A stretch of 64,000 nt of DNA. Source: Pseudomonadota bacterium. GTDB taxonomy: Bacteria > Myxococcota_A > Polyangia > Polyangiales > Polyangiaceae. A model generated the notes under the pieces. The model did not search any database. It was not told where the DNA came from and saw only the letters and a list, made by a program, of their open reading frames with translations. The translations under genes were made by a program, and so were the position numbers. The number at the start of each line of letters is the position of its first letter. Positions within the stretch are counted from its first letter, which is position 1. The stretch covers positions 1 through 64,000 of the forward strand of contig JAEYYX010000063.1 in assembly GCA_023428245.1 (NCBI GenBank), given 5' to 3'. Below are positions 52,971 through 61,479 of this stretch, piece by piece.

Positions 52971-53945
52971 CTAGCCCGCGGACTCCGTCGCCTGCGCGAT
53001 CGGATTCAGGATCACAGCGCCGCGGGGGGCGGTCTCCAGCGCACTGTCCAGCGCCTGTTCGATGGCCTTTTGGAGCGCTTCGGTGACGCGCCTGCGGAGC
53101 TGACTCCGGGAAGTGACAATTCCGATCTCTCGCACGGGTTCGGGGGAAGAAAAAGGCCTGAGCTGAGCCCGCTTGCGACTCGAGGGCAGAGTCACTGCCA
53201 CGAGCTCTGGGAGCACCGTGGCGCCGAGGCCCTTGTCCACGAGTCGGATCAATGTCTCGAAGCTACCGCTCTCGAAATGCACTTGCCGGGGAGCTCTAAG
53301 ATCCATGGAGCACAGGGACAAGACTTGAGCCCGGAAGCAATGTCCCTCAGGCATCACCCAGAGGCTGCGCTGTTTCAGATCTTCTTGGCGGATGCGCGCC
53401 TTTCTGAGCAGCGGATCTCCGGGGGGGAGATAGGCGAACATCCGCTCGAGCCCGACGCGCCGCTCCGTAAGCCCGGGCATGGCGAGAGGTGTTGCGGCGA
53501 TGCCAGCGTCGAGCGTGTCTGCCTCGAGGCGCTCGATCATTTCGCTGGTCTTGAGCTCTTCGACGCGGAGCTCGACCTTCGAGTGCGACTCGAGGAACGA
53601 CGCGAGGAAGAGCGGGATCACGCTCGAGGAGAGCGTCGGGATCACGCCGAGTCGGAAGGGGCCCGCGGGTTCTTCCTCTTCGCGGACGATCTGTCCGAGG
53701 CGCTCCGTTTCGCGCAGGATAGCGCGCATCTGGCGAAGAGCGGACGCGCCTTCCGGAGTCACGAGGGCGGGCTGCTTGCTCCGATCGAACAGCACGATGC
53801 CGAGCAGCTCTTCGAGTTTTTGGAGCTGCATGCTGAGGCCGGATTGGGAAACTCCGGAGCGCGCCGCGGCGAGCCGGAAGTTCTGCGTGTCGGCCACCGC
53901 GATGGCGTACCGCATCTGAGTCAGGGTGACGGCGCCGAGATTCAT
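52971..53945 (-). CDS. oxyR: LysR-family peroxide regulator OxyR
   Basis: A 324-residue LysR regulator. The N-terminal HTH is in LTQMRYAIAVADTQNFRLAA and SQSGLSMQLQKLEELLG. The effector domain has VMPEGHCFRAQVLSLC, with two Cys separated by eight residues, the OxyR pattern of the redox pair (Cys199-Cys208 in E. coli). This supports peroxide sensing by disulfide formation. It is divergent from ahpC, with 170 bp between the starts, the classic arrangement. The start MNLGAVTLTQM is at 53945. Confidence 0.9.
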   Translation of the reverse strand: MNLGAVTLTQMRYAIAVADTQNFRLAAARSGVSQSGLSMQLQKLEELLGIVLFDRSKQPALVTPEGASALRQMRAILRETERLGQIVREEEEPAGPFRLGVIPTLSSSVIPLFLASFLESHSKVELRVEELKTSEMIERLEADTLDAGIAATPLAMPGLTERRVGLERMFAYLPPGDPLLRKARIRQEDLKQRSLWVMPEGHCFRAQVLSLCSMDLRAPRQVHFESGSFETLIRLVDKGLGATVLPELVAVTLPSSRKRAQLRPFSSPEPVREIGIVTSRSQLRRRVTEALQKAIEQALDSALETAPRGAVILNPIAQATESAG

Positions 53946-53990
53946 GCGAACTTGTCATTTGTCCCAGAAAAAACACCCTTGTGCCATCAA

Positions 53991-54062
53991 TTTCTATGAA
54001 CGGACCATAAAAACGTTCGATTGGACTTAACGCTCGGGAATGGGCATGTTTCTTTCTATGAA
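53991..54062. promoter_or_regulatory. Duplicated 10-bp element in the oxyR-ahpC intergenic region
   Basis: TTTCTATGAA occurs at 53991-54000 and at 54053-54062, 62 bp apart, near six helical turns. Each copy contains CTAT, the OxyR half-site core, and the imperfect palindrome TTC-TAT-GAA. The copies lie 46 bp from the oxyR start and 54 bp from the ahpC start. I could not find the full ATAG-N7-CTAT array, so OxyR binding is a hypothesis. Confidence 0.45.
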
Positions 54063-54115
54063 GGTCGGGGGATCCGAAGAAACGCCCCCATTTTAGCTCA
54101 CTCGAAAGGAAAGAA

Positions 54116-54679
54116 ATGTCTCTCATCAACACCAAAGTGCTTCCGTTCAAAGCCACCGCCTACCAAAAAGGTCAGTTCGTCGACGTGTCGGACCAGTCCA
54201 TCCTCGGCAAGTGGTCGGTCTTCGTTTTCTATCCCGCGGACTTTACGTTCGTTTGTCCGACCGAGCTCGAAGACCTCGCCAACAACTACGCTGAGTTCAA
54301 GAAGCTCGGCGTCGAAGTGTACGGCGTGTCCACCGACACCCACTTCGCCCACAAGGCTTGGCACGACACCTCCGAGGCGATCAAGAAGGTCGAGTACCCG
54401 CTCGTTGGCGATCCCACCGCGCGTCTTGCTCGGAACTTCGACGTCCTCATCGAGGAAGAAGGCCTGGCGCTCCGCGGCACCTTCGTCGTGAACCCCGAAG
54501 GCGTGATCAAGCTCTGCGAGATCCACGACAACGGCATCGGTCGTGACGCGGGCGAGCTGCTCCGCAAGGTCAAGGCCGCTCAGTACGTCGCTTCCCACCC
54601 GGGCGAGGTTTGCCCTGCCAAGTGGAAGGAAGGCGACAAGACCCTCAAGCCCTCGCTCGACCTCGTCGGCAAGATCTGA
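54116..54679 (+). CDS. ahpC: Alkyl hydroperoxide reductase C (2-Cys peroxiredoxin)
   Basis: A 187-residue AhpC of typical length. The peroxidatic Cys is in PADFTFVCPTELEDLA and the resolving Cys in HPGEVCPAKWKEG, with GTFVVNPEGVIK between. It reduces hydrogen peroxide, organic peroxides and peroxynitrite, recycled by AhpF. Preceded by GAAAGGAAAGAA, an excellent ribosome site. Expected to be OxyR-regulated. Confidence 0.97.
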   Translation: MSLINTKVLPFKATAYQKGQFVDVSDQSILGKWSVFVFYPADFTFVCPTELEDLANNYAEFKKLGVEVYGVSTDTHFAHKAWHDTSEAIKKVEYPLVGDPTARLARNFDVLIEEEGLALRGTFVVNPEGVIKLCEIHDNGIGRDAGELLRKVKAAQYVASHPGEVCPAKWKEGDKTLKPSLDLVGKI

Positions 54680-54695
54680 CGATCCCCCCGAAGAT

Positions 54696-54746
54696 GCTCG
54701 CCTTCGGCTCAAAGGGCCGAAGGCGAGCCCTCTCACCCTATTTTTC
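54696..54746 (+). terminator. Intercistronic hairpin with T-run between ahpC and ahpF
   Basis: GCTCGCCTTCGGC (54696-54708) and GCCGAAGGCGAGC (54716-54728) form a perfect 13-bp stem with a 7-nt loop, followed by TTTTT at 54742-54746, 13 nt after the stem. It may terminate part of the transcripts, giving more ahpC than ahpF, or stabilise the ahpC mRNA. Confidence 0.7.
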
Positions 54747-54762
54747 CAAGGAATGACCAGCC

Positions 54763-56322
54763 ATGCTCGATGAGACTCTCAAAGCACAACTCGGCGCCTA
54801 CCTCGCTCACCTGAAGGGCCCGATCGAATTGGTCGCTCGTCTCGATGACGGCGACGCATCTCGCGAGATGCGTGCGCTGCTCGAGCAGGTCGCGGAGGCG
54901 TCTTCCTTGATCACTCTCTCGCTGGGAGACTCGGGGACGCCGCGCGTTCCCTCCTTTGGCATCGCCAAGGCCGGCGAGAAACCCCGCGTGCAATTCGCGG
55001 GACTCCCGCTCGGGCACGAGTTCACGTCCCTGGTTCTGGCCCTGCTCCACGTGAGCGGTCACCCGCCTAAGGTCGACGCGGCGGAGCTCGAGCAAGCCAC
55101 GAAGCTCAGCGGCCCTCTGGCCTTCGAGACCTTCTTCTCGGTTAGCTGTCAGAACTGTCCTGACGTCGTCCAGGCGCTCAACATCCTGGCTTCTCGGAAC
55201 CCGAACGTGACGCACGTGGCGATCGACGGGGCCCTCTTTCAGGACGAGATCGAAGAAAAGCAGATCATGGCCGTGCCCACGATCTACCTGAACGGTGAGA
55301 AGTTCGGGCAGGGGCGCATGGAGCTCGGCGAGTTCTTGCTCAAGCTCGACGAGGGGGCGGCCGCTCGGACGGCGGAAGGTCTCGGTCAGAAAGAGCCCTT
55401 CGACATGCTGATCGTCGGTGGCGGCCCCGCGGGAGCGGCAGCGGCCGTCTATTCGGCTCGAAAAGGCATCCGGACGGGCATTGTGACTGAGCGTTTCGGC
55501 GGACAGGTTCTCGACACTCTCGCCATCGAGAACTTCATCTCGGTGGAGCACACGGAAGGTCCGGCCCTGGCTCAGGCTTTCGAGAACCACGTCAGCTCCT
55601 ATGGGGTCGATGTTATGAAGAACCAGCGGGTCAAGAAGCTCGTGCCAGGCGATCTGGTCCAGGTCGAGCTCGAGAGCGGAGCGACGCTCCGCGCTCGGAG
55701 CGTCGTCTTGGCGCCGGGAGCTCGCTGGCGAGACATGAACGTGCCGGGCGAGGCTGAGTACCGGACGCGCGGCGTTACCTACTGTCCCCACTGCGACGGA
55801 CCTCTCTTCAAAGGCAAGAACGTCGCTGTGATCGGCGGTGGAAACTCCGGTGTCGAGGCAGCGATCGATCTGGCGGGCGTGGTGCGCCACGTCACGCTGC
55901 TCGAGTTCGCGTCGACGCTCAAAGCGGACGACGTGCTTCAGAAGAAGCTCCGGAGCCTCCACAATGTGCGCATCATCACCGAAGCGCGCACGACCGAGGT
56001 GATCGGGGACGGCCGGAAGGTCCACGGGCTCGTCTACGAAGACCGGGCTACCGGCGAGAAGCGCACTCTCGAAGTCGAGGGTGTCTTCGTGCAAATCGGC
56101 CTGCTCCCTTCGACGGACTTCCTGAAGGGCACGATTGAGCTCTCTCCCTTTGGCGAGATCATCGTCGACGCGAAGAGTCAAACGTCCCACCCGCGTATCT
56201 TTGCGGCCGGCGACGCGACCACGACCCCTTTCAAGCAGATCATCATCGCGACCGGCGAAGGCGCGAAAGCCGCGCTCGGTGCCTTCGAGATGTTGATGCG
56301 CGACGGTGCTCCGCACGCCTAA
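54763..56322 (+). CDS. ahpF: Alkyl hydroperoxide reductase subunit F
   Basis: A 519-residue flavoprotein with the full AhpF architecture: an N-terminal tandem thioredoxin-like domain with SCQNCPD (CxxC), then a thioredoxin-reductase-like half with FAD motif MLIVGGGPAGAAAAVYSARK, redox motif GVTYCPHCDGP (CxxC), NAD(P)H motif VAVIGGGNSGVEAA and IFAAGDATTTPFKQ. It passes electrons from NAD(P)H to AhpC. It follows ahpC by 83 bp across a hairpin. Confidence 0.97.
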   Translation: MLDETLKAQLGAYLAHLKGPIELVARLDDGDASREMRALLEQVAEASSLITLSLGDSGTPRVPSFGIAKAGEKPRVQFAGLPLGHEFTSLVLALLHVSGHPPKVDAAELEQATKLSGPLAFETFFSVSCQNCPDVVQALNILASRNPNVTHVAIDGALFQDEIEEKQIMAVPTIYLNGEKFGQGRMELGEFLLKLDEGAAARTAEGLGQKEPFDMLIVGGGPAGAAAAVYSARKGIRTGIVTERFGGQVLDTLAIENFISVEHTEGPALAQAFENHVSSYGVDVMKNQRVKKLVPGDLVQVELESGATLRARSVVLAPGARWRDMNVPGEAEYRTRGVTYCPHCDGPLFKGKNVAVIGGGNSGVEAAIDLAGVVRHVTLLEFASTLKADDVLQKKLRSLHNVRIITEARTTEVIGDGRKVHGLVYEDRATGEKRTLEVEGVFVQIGLLPSTDFLKGTIELSPFGEIIVDAKSQTSHPRIFAAGDATTTPFKQIIIATGEGAKAALGAFEMLMRDGAPHA

Positions 56323-56333
56323 CGCTCGGGAGA

Positions 56334-56367
56334 CCCCGCTCGCTGGTGTGAACCAGCGGGCGAGGGG
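56334..56367. terminator. Hairpin between the convergent ahpF and apaG genes
   Basis: CCCCGCTCGCTGGT (56334-56347) pairs with ACCAGCGGGCGAGGGG (56352-56367) around GTGA, with one wobble and one bulged A. CCGTTTCGG follows on the plus strand. Probably ends transcripts from both sides. Confidence 0.65.
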
Positions 56368-56425
56368 CCGTTTCGGGCGGCTGACTCTCGAAGGAGAAGC
56401 TCGACCGAGCGCTGGGCGAGCGGGT

Positions 56426-56842
56426 TCAATTGAGCGTCTGGTCGCCGAAACGCAGCGGGAAGCCCGCGACATCCACCTCGAAGTTCTCACCGCTGGTTTC
56501 GCTCACCATGCGGTACTCCCCCTTCATGAACCCGAAGGGCGTGGGGAGGGGACAGCCGGAAGTGTACTCGAAGGACTGGCCGGGACGAAGCACTGGCTGC
56601 TCGCCGACGACCCCGGGGCCGCGGACGTGCTCGACGTTTCCATTGGAGTCTGTGATTTCCCAGTGCCGATGGAGGAGCTGTACGGTCTCGTGGCTCTCGT
56701 TAGTGAGCGTGATCGTATAGAGAAAAAACCACATCGGCTGCGCGGGGTTCGAGTGCTCGCTGGAATAGCGGGCGCGGACCTTCACGCGGATGCCGTGGGT
56801 GATCGCTTCGGAGGTCGTTTGCATCGCTCTCGGACCGTTCAT
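56426..56842 (-). CDS. apaG: ApaG protein
   Basis: A 138-residue protein of the DUF525/ApaG family. Characteristic segments: HGIRVKVRARYSSEHS, FFLYTITLTNES, VQLLHRHWEITDSNG, VVGEQPVLRPGQSFEYTSGC and FGFMKGEYRMV. ApaG is a small fibronectin-like domain, linked genetically to Co2+/Mg2+ homeostasis; its biochemical role is uncertain. ATG 56842 overlaps the RNase D stop by 4 nt (ATGA), the third gene of a coupled operon. Confidence 0.9.
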   Translation of the reverse strand: MNGPRAMQTTSEAITHGIRVKVRARYSSEHSNPAQPMWFFLYTITLTNESHETVQLLHRHWEITDSNGNVEHVRGPGVVGEQPVLRPGQSFEYTSGCPLPTPFGFMKGEYRMVSETSGENFEVDVAGFPLRFGDQTLN

Positions 56843-57999
56843 AGCGGCGGCGGTTCCTTCTCGCAAAACGCCTGGATTTTTTCCATGAGGAGGGTCTTGC
56901 GAAAGCCCTCTAGGGCGGGAGCGAGTGCACTTGTGAGGGCATCGGAGGGCCCGAGCGGGCCACCCCGGAGTTCGGCGAGGAGCTCACGCATGTTCTTCGT
57001 CACTCGGGCGGGCAGCACGAACTCAGGGCTGACCTGGAGCTCCGCACAGACCTCGGCCCGCAGGAGAGCAAGCCAGGCATCGAGACGGATGTCTTCGAAG
57101 GTCGCGTAGGGCGGGGGGGCGATAGCCACGAAATCGCGCGTGTGTGCGGTGCGCGCAGCGTCGGCGAGGCCCTCGATGATGCGCTTGTGGTGACGGAGGG
57201 CGAAGCCGCGCGGAACCCCTTTGAGCTGAAGGAGGACGTCACGGCTGTTTGGCATTCGGCTCGCGATGGCAAACAGGGCCTTCGCTTCAGGGGCATCCTC
57301 GCGCTCTTCCCGAGAGAGCCCATTGAACCAGTCGATCAGGAATCGGAGTCCATTTTGAGCTGCAGGACCGAGCTGCCAGGCGTTGCGGAAGGACTCGAGC
57401 GTGAGTCTGTGGGGGAGGCTCGTGAGTCGCTCGGTGGCCTCGCGAGAGGCGAGCCGGATCATCTCGGGCCTTGAGGGCGCGAGAGCCTGGGCTCGTCTTT
57501 CGAGGGCCTCGAACAGAGCGGGCAGGTGCAAGATGTCGCTCGCGGCGTAGCGGAGTTGATCTTCGGAGAGGGGGCGCCTCGTCCAGTCGTCGGCTTGGTG
57601 GGCTTTGTCTTCCCGAAGGCCAAGCATCAAAAATTTCAAGTACGCGAGAGACACGTTCGACTCTGCCGTCGAAAGGGCCCAGCCGACCTGAGTATCGAAG
57701 ATGCTGTGCGGGGAGCTCATCCCGATCGCCAGCCGGATCAGATCGATGTCCTGGAGCCCCGCGTGCACGACCCACTCCGAGGTCTCAAAGGGACCTCGAA
57801 GGGGCGACAAGTCGCGAGCTTTCAGGGCATCGACGAGAAAGACCTGTCTGCCGTCTGTTGCTTGGAGCAAGCAAAGGCGGATCCCCGAGCGGTTCGACTC
57901 GAACTCCGTGTCGAGATAGAGGCGCTCCGCGCCTTCGAGCGCGCGCGCCATGGCCGAGACGGACTCAGGAGTCTCGACGAGCACGGGGCGCTCGCTCAC
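56839..57999 (-). CDS. rnd: Ribonuclease D
   Basis: A 386-residue DEDD-family 3'-exoribonuclease. Exo I is YLDTEFESN, Exo II WVVHAGLQDIDLI, and Exo III YAASDILHLPAL. The region ADDWTRRPLSEDQLRYAA is typical of RNase D. A C-terminal HRDC-like helical part begins around 205. It trims tRNA and other small RNAs. The start overlaps purB by 4 nt, so the operon is purB-rnd-apaG. Confidence 0.93.
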   Translation of the reverse strand: MSERPVLVETPESVSAMARALEGAERLYLDTEFESNRSGIRLCLLQATDGRQVFLVDALKARDLSPLRGPFETSEWVVHAGLQDIDLIRLAIGMSSPHSIFDTQVGWALSTAESNVSLAYLKFLMLGLREDKAHQADDWTRRPLSEDQLRYAASDILHLPALFEALERRAQALAPSRPEMIRLASREATERLTSLPHRLTLESFRNAWQLGPAAQNGLRFLIDWFNGLSREEREDAPEAKALFAIASRMPNSRDVLLQLKGVPRGFALRHHKRIIEGLADAARTAHTRDFVAIAPPPYATFEDIRLDAWLALLRAEVCAELQVSPEFVLPARVTKNMRELLAELRGGPLGPSDALTSALAPALEGFRKTLLMEKIQAFCEKEPPPL

Positions 58000-59420
58000 A
58001 AGAGCGCTCCTGGCTCGTACTCAAGGGCGTCGGGGTTCGCTCGCGCGAGCTCTTCCACCTCTTTGGCGAAGGCTACGGCCTGACTCGGGGCGGCGCCTAC
58101 GAACTCAATGGGGCTTGCGAGCAGCGCGCCGAGCTCCTCTTGGTTGAGCGGGATGCGCGAGTCGCTGCCGAGGCGAGCCAAGAGATCATTTTCGCTCTGA
58201 CCTTCACGCATGGCCAGGGCCACGGCGACCGCGTGCTCTTTGATCGCTTCGTGCGCCTGTTCGCGTCCGCTGCCTCGGCGCACGCTCGCCATCAGCACCT
58301 TGGTCGTGGCCAAGAACGGTAAGTAACGGCGGAGCTCGCGCTCGATCACCTTGGGATAGTAGCCGAGCTCGGAGAGGACGTGGAGGAACGTCTCAAACAA
58401 GCCGTCGATGGCGAAAAACGCATCCGGCAGCATCACGCGCCGGACGACGGAACAGCTCACATCTCCTTCGTTCCATTGGTCTCCGGAGAGATGCGTCGAC
58501 ATCGCGAGATAGCCACTCAAGATGGCCGCGAAACCGTTGATGCGCTCGCATGAGCGCGAGTTCATCTTGTGGGGCATGGCGCTCGAGCCGACCTGCCCGG
58601 GCTGGAAACCTTCGGTGGCGAGCTCCGCTCCGGCCATGAGCCTGAGCGTCTTGGCGAAGCTGGCGGGCCCCGCGGCGGCTTGAACCAGAGCGCTCACCAC
58701 GTCGAGGTCCATCGAGCGCGGGTAGACCTGGCCGACGTTCGTCAGGACCTTCTTGAAGCCGAGGTGGCTCGCAATTTTCTCTTCGAGCAGGGCGAGCCTT
58801 TTGTCGTCCCCGTCGAACAGATCGAGCATGTCTTGGGAGGTTCCGACCGGGCCTTTGATGCCGCGGAGGGCGTACCTAGCCGAGAGCTCGTCGACGCGTC
58901 CGAGCGCGACCAAGAGCTCCTCGCCGCTATTGGCGATGCGCTTGCCCACGGTGGTGGCCTGGGCAGGAACGTTGTGACTCCGTCCGGCGATGACGACCTC
59001 TGAATACTCCGCGGCGCGCTCTGCCATGAGCGAGAGAGCCTTGATGACGCGCACCCGGATCAGCTCGAGAGATGAACGGACCTGCATCTGCTCGACGTTC
59101 TCGGTCAGATCGCGGCTCGTCATGCCCTTGTGAATATGTTCATGTCCGGCCAGAGCGCAGAACTCTTCGATGCGTGCTTTGACGTCGTGGCGCGTGACCT
59201 GTTCGCGTTTGCGAATGCTCTCGAGGTCCACGTGGGGCGCGGCCTTTTCATAGGCTTCGATCACCCCGTCGGGCACAGCGAGCCCGAGCTCCTTCTGGGC
59301 GCGCAGTACGGCGATCCAAAGGCGCCGCTCGAAGACAATCTTGGCTTCGGGGGCCCAAATCTCGACCATCGCCTCGCTCGCGTAGCGAGCGGAGAGCACG
59401 TTCGGAACGGTCTTTCTCAT
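57996..59420 (-). CDS. purB: Adenylosuccinate lyase
   Basis: A 474-residue fumarase/aspartase superfamily enzyme. The signature GSSAMPHKMN is present, with HEHIHKGMTSRDLTENVEQM (catalytic His, TS), GRSHNVPAQATTVGKRIA and KGPVGTSQDML. It acts twice in purine synthesis, forming AICAR and AMP. The frame runs open to 59900, but the family start is MRKTVPNVLSARYAS (59420); ATG 59435 is the other candidate. It is divergent from the DUF1285 gene, with about 48 bp between. Confidence 0.95.
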   Translation of the reverse strand: MRKTVPNVLSARYASEAMVEIWAPEAKIVFERRLWIAVLRAQKELGLAVPDGVIEAYEKAAPHVDLESIRKREQVTRHDVKARIEEFCALAGHEHIHKGMTSRDLTENVEQMQVRSSLELIRVRVIKALSLMAERAAEYSEVVIAGRSHNVPAQATTVGKRIANSGEELLVALGRVDELSARYALRGIKGPVGTSQDMLDLFDGDDKRLALLEEKIASHLGFKKVLTNVGQVYPRSMDLDVVSALVQAAAGPASFAKTLRLMAGAELATEGFQPGQVGSSAMPHKMNSRSCERINGFAAILSGYLAMSTHLSGDQWNEGDVSCSVVRRVMLPDAFFAIDGLFETFLHVLSELGYYPKVIERELRRYLPFLATTKVLMASVRRGSGREQAHEAIKEHAVAVALAMREGQSENDLLARLGSDSRIPLNQEELGALLASPIEFVGAAPSQAVAFAKEVEELARANPDALEYEPGALL

Positions 59421-59468
59421 GACGGGCGCGGGCATACCAGAATCGCCCCGAGGCGCTATGATAGGTCG

Positions 59469-59969
59469 GTGCGCCCCGCAGATTTTCCCGACTTCTTTCA
59501 CAGAGCGCCCCCGCCGGGGCAGAGTCGCGTGAGTCGGATCCGGCTCGACGCCGCGGGCCGTTTCTGGGAGTCGGGCGAGCTGGTCCGGCATGAAGGGGTC
59601 CGGGATGCGCTCGCCACTTGGATCAAGAAGCACCCGGAGGATGGGCGCTATATCCTCGAAAATGGCTACGACTGGCTCTACCTTGAGGTCGAAGACACGC
59701 CCTGTTTCGTGACCGCACTGCGCGGGGTGCCGCCCGAGATGGACCTGGTTCTCTTGGGCAACCAGGTCGAGCCGGCGCCTCTGACAGGCTGGACCATGCG
59801 TCCTGACGGCTCTTTGACCGTGCTCGTGCGCGGGGGAGCTCTTGAGGCGCGCCTCCTGCCGTCCGCTCAGGGTGAGCTCGGACCCTGGCTGAACGAGCAC
59901 GAGGGCGGGTATGCGCTTCGGATCCGGGATCGGCTGGTTCCGATCGCGGGCTCGGATGAGCGCGGCTGA
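59469..59969 (+). CDS. DUF1285-like protein
   Basis: A 166-residue protein. The pattern SRIRLDAAGRFWESGELVRH, LATWIKKHPEDGRYILENGY and LYLEVEDTPCFVTAL matches DUF1285, a small family of unknown function. Start GTG 59469 begins RPADFPDFFHRAPPPG; the open frame before it is antisense to purB. It converges on a lipoprotein gene, with 22 bp between. No signal peptide is seen, so it is probably cytoplasmic. Confidence 0.7.
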   Translation: MRPADFPDFFHRAPPPGQSRVSRIRLDAAGRFWESGELVRHEGVRDALATWIKKHPEDGRYILENGYDWLYLEVEDTPCFVTALRGVPPEMDLVLLGNQVEPAPLTGWTMRPDGSLTVLVRGGALEARLLPSAQGELGPWLNEHEGGYALRIRDRLVPIAGSDERG

Positions 59970-59991
59970 ACGCAGGTTACAGGTTGCGCGC

Positions 59992-61479
59992 TCAGCGATG
60001 GCTCGTCAGGGCGTCGTGACCGATATTCAAGAAGACCTCACTATCGTATTGGAGCTGCTTTCGGAAGTCGGCGACGACGAACCCGTTCGGTCCCGGCGGT
60101 ACCTCGATGTCGAAATAGTGTCGCGGGTTGGAGTAGCTGAACATTCCGCTGTAGTGATTGACGATAGGACCAAAGTAGCTGCTGTCTGGCCCCATGTGAT
60201 CGAAGTAGAAAATCTCGGGTCCTCCCCAGAACTCCAAGTGAAGCGTTTGTGCCTGCTCCGCGTGGAAGCACATGAGGCCTGACGCCTGGTTTGCTCCGAA
60301 GATGGTGATCACATTTTCTCCGGGCTCTAGCCACTGACAGTCTGGTCGACTCCCCGCTGCAAAGACGGGGGCGACGGGGCGAGCACAGAAGCTGACTCTC
60401 CCAGACGAAGGAGGCTGGCTTTGACTCTGAACGATCGAAACGAGCGGCTCGCGGGCATACACAGTTCCATCATCGCTCTGGAAATCGGCCCAAAGTGCTT
60501 CGTTCCAAGGGCTCGCGCTGGACCGCCGATCCCACCATACCGTTTCGCCGTCGCTGAGTCCGACTCTGATGCCTTTGCTTCGATCATAGGCGACGCCGAC
60601 GAACTCTTCGCCCGGAGTCCAGAGGGCGGGCTCGCCTCCCTGCTCTTGAGCGAGGTAGGTCACGACGGAAAGGAGCTCGCCCGCTTGGGCGCGGCCCGCG
60701 ACGCAGGCGGACTGTCCTGATAGCGGGGGCGAGCAAAGCTCCGCACCAGGGCTCGCAAGAGCGAAGTAGTGGCCGAAAAATCCGTCCGCTGCTCGGTCGT
60801 CGCGGTAGCCGTCGTGTCCGTAACGAACCGGAGACTCGGGCTCGCAGAAACGCTCGAGGACCTCGACGTTCACCCGAACCTTTCCGAGGTCGAGCGCACC
60901 GCGGATGCCTCCGACGACAATCCGCTGGAGAACAGGGGCTCCGAGGGCTAGGTCGGTGTCCTCGATGACTCGCTCGATCTGAACGTTCTGTTCGTCTGAG
61001 AAAATGGTCTCTGCTCCAACCTTGAGCACAAAGTTGATGAGCGAAGGTGCGCTACCGGGGACGGCCGTGAGGCGGATCCGATCGGAGTTCTCAAAGTAAC
61101 CACACACTTGCTCGCTGTGACTTCCCCAGCTCGTGAAGAACTCGAGAGGATCTTCGTCGTCGATCGTCACCTCAGCAGTGAAGGCTCCGTCTGCTTGCAA
61201 CTGCAGGGGCACGCAGCCAAGAGGCAAGGCCGGTCCTTCGCCTCCGCTTCCTGGCTCTCCGCCGCCAATCCCGACGGTAGCACCCGAGCCCCCCGAACCC
61301 GCTGCATCAGTGCCTCCGGAGCTTGCGCCCCCGGGTTCGTGATCAGGCTGGGTTCCGCCGCTCCCTGGTTCATTCGTCCCGGTGCCGCCCGCAGCCGTTC
61401 CGTCATGAGCTTGACCTCCGCAGGCTCCCGGACCGAGCAGAGCGACGAAAGCGAGCGGCTTGAAGAGTTTTTGAACCAC
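59992..61479 (-). CDS. Gly/Ser-rich-linker lipoprotein
   Basis: A 495-residue secreted protein. The signal KLFKPLAFVALLGPGAC ends in a lipobox, followed by a ~55-residue Gly/Ser/Thr linker (GGTGTNEPGSGGTQPDHEPG, GGSGATVGIGGGEPGSGG). The body has several Cys and beta-type sequence (FTAEVTIDDEDPLEFFTSWG, GRVSFCARPVAPVF, GPEIFYFDHMGPDSSYFGP). No family recognised. GTG 61479 has AAGGA upstream. It shares a divergent intergenic region with the next lipoprotein. Confidence 0.75.
   Translation of the reverse strand: MVQKLFKPLAFVALLGPGACGGQAHDGTAAGGTGTNEPGSGGTQPDHEPGGASSGGTDAAGSGGSGATVGIGGGEPGSGGEGPALPLGCVPLQLQADGAFTAEVTIDDEDPLEFFTSWGSHSEQVCGYFENSDRIRLTAVPGSAPSLINFVLKVGAETIFSDEQNVQIERVIEDTDLALGAPVLQRIVVGGIRGALDLGKVRVNVEVLERFCEPESPVRYGHDGYRDDRAADGFFGHYFALASPGAELCSPPLSGQSACVAGRAQAGELLSVVTYLAQEQGGEPALWTPGEEFVGVAYDRSKGIRVGLSDGETVWWDRRSSASPWNEALWADFQSDDGTVYAREPLVSIVQSQSQPPSSGRVSFCARPVAPVFAAGSRPDCQWLEPGENVITIFGANQASGLMCFHAEQAQTLHLEFWGGPEIFYFDHMGPDSSYFGPIVNHYSGMFSYSNPRHYFDIEVPPGPNGFVVADFRKQLQYDSEVFLNIGHDALTSHR

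Noticed and set aside
53946..54115. Canonical OxyR site ATAG-N7-CTAT-N7-ATAG-N7-CTAT
   Set aside because: Only CTAT cores were found; the spacing of other half-sites does not fit, so only the duplicated 10-mer is reported.
54733..56490. 585-residue minus-strand ORF antisense to ahpF
   Set aside because: Composition is Arg/Glu/His-rich with no domain and mirrors the codon bias of ahpF; ahpF has complete motifs.
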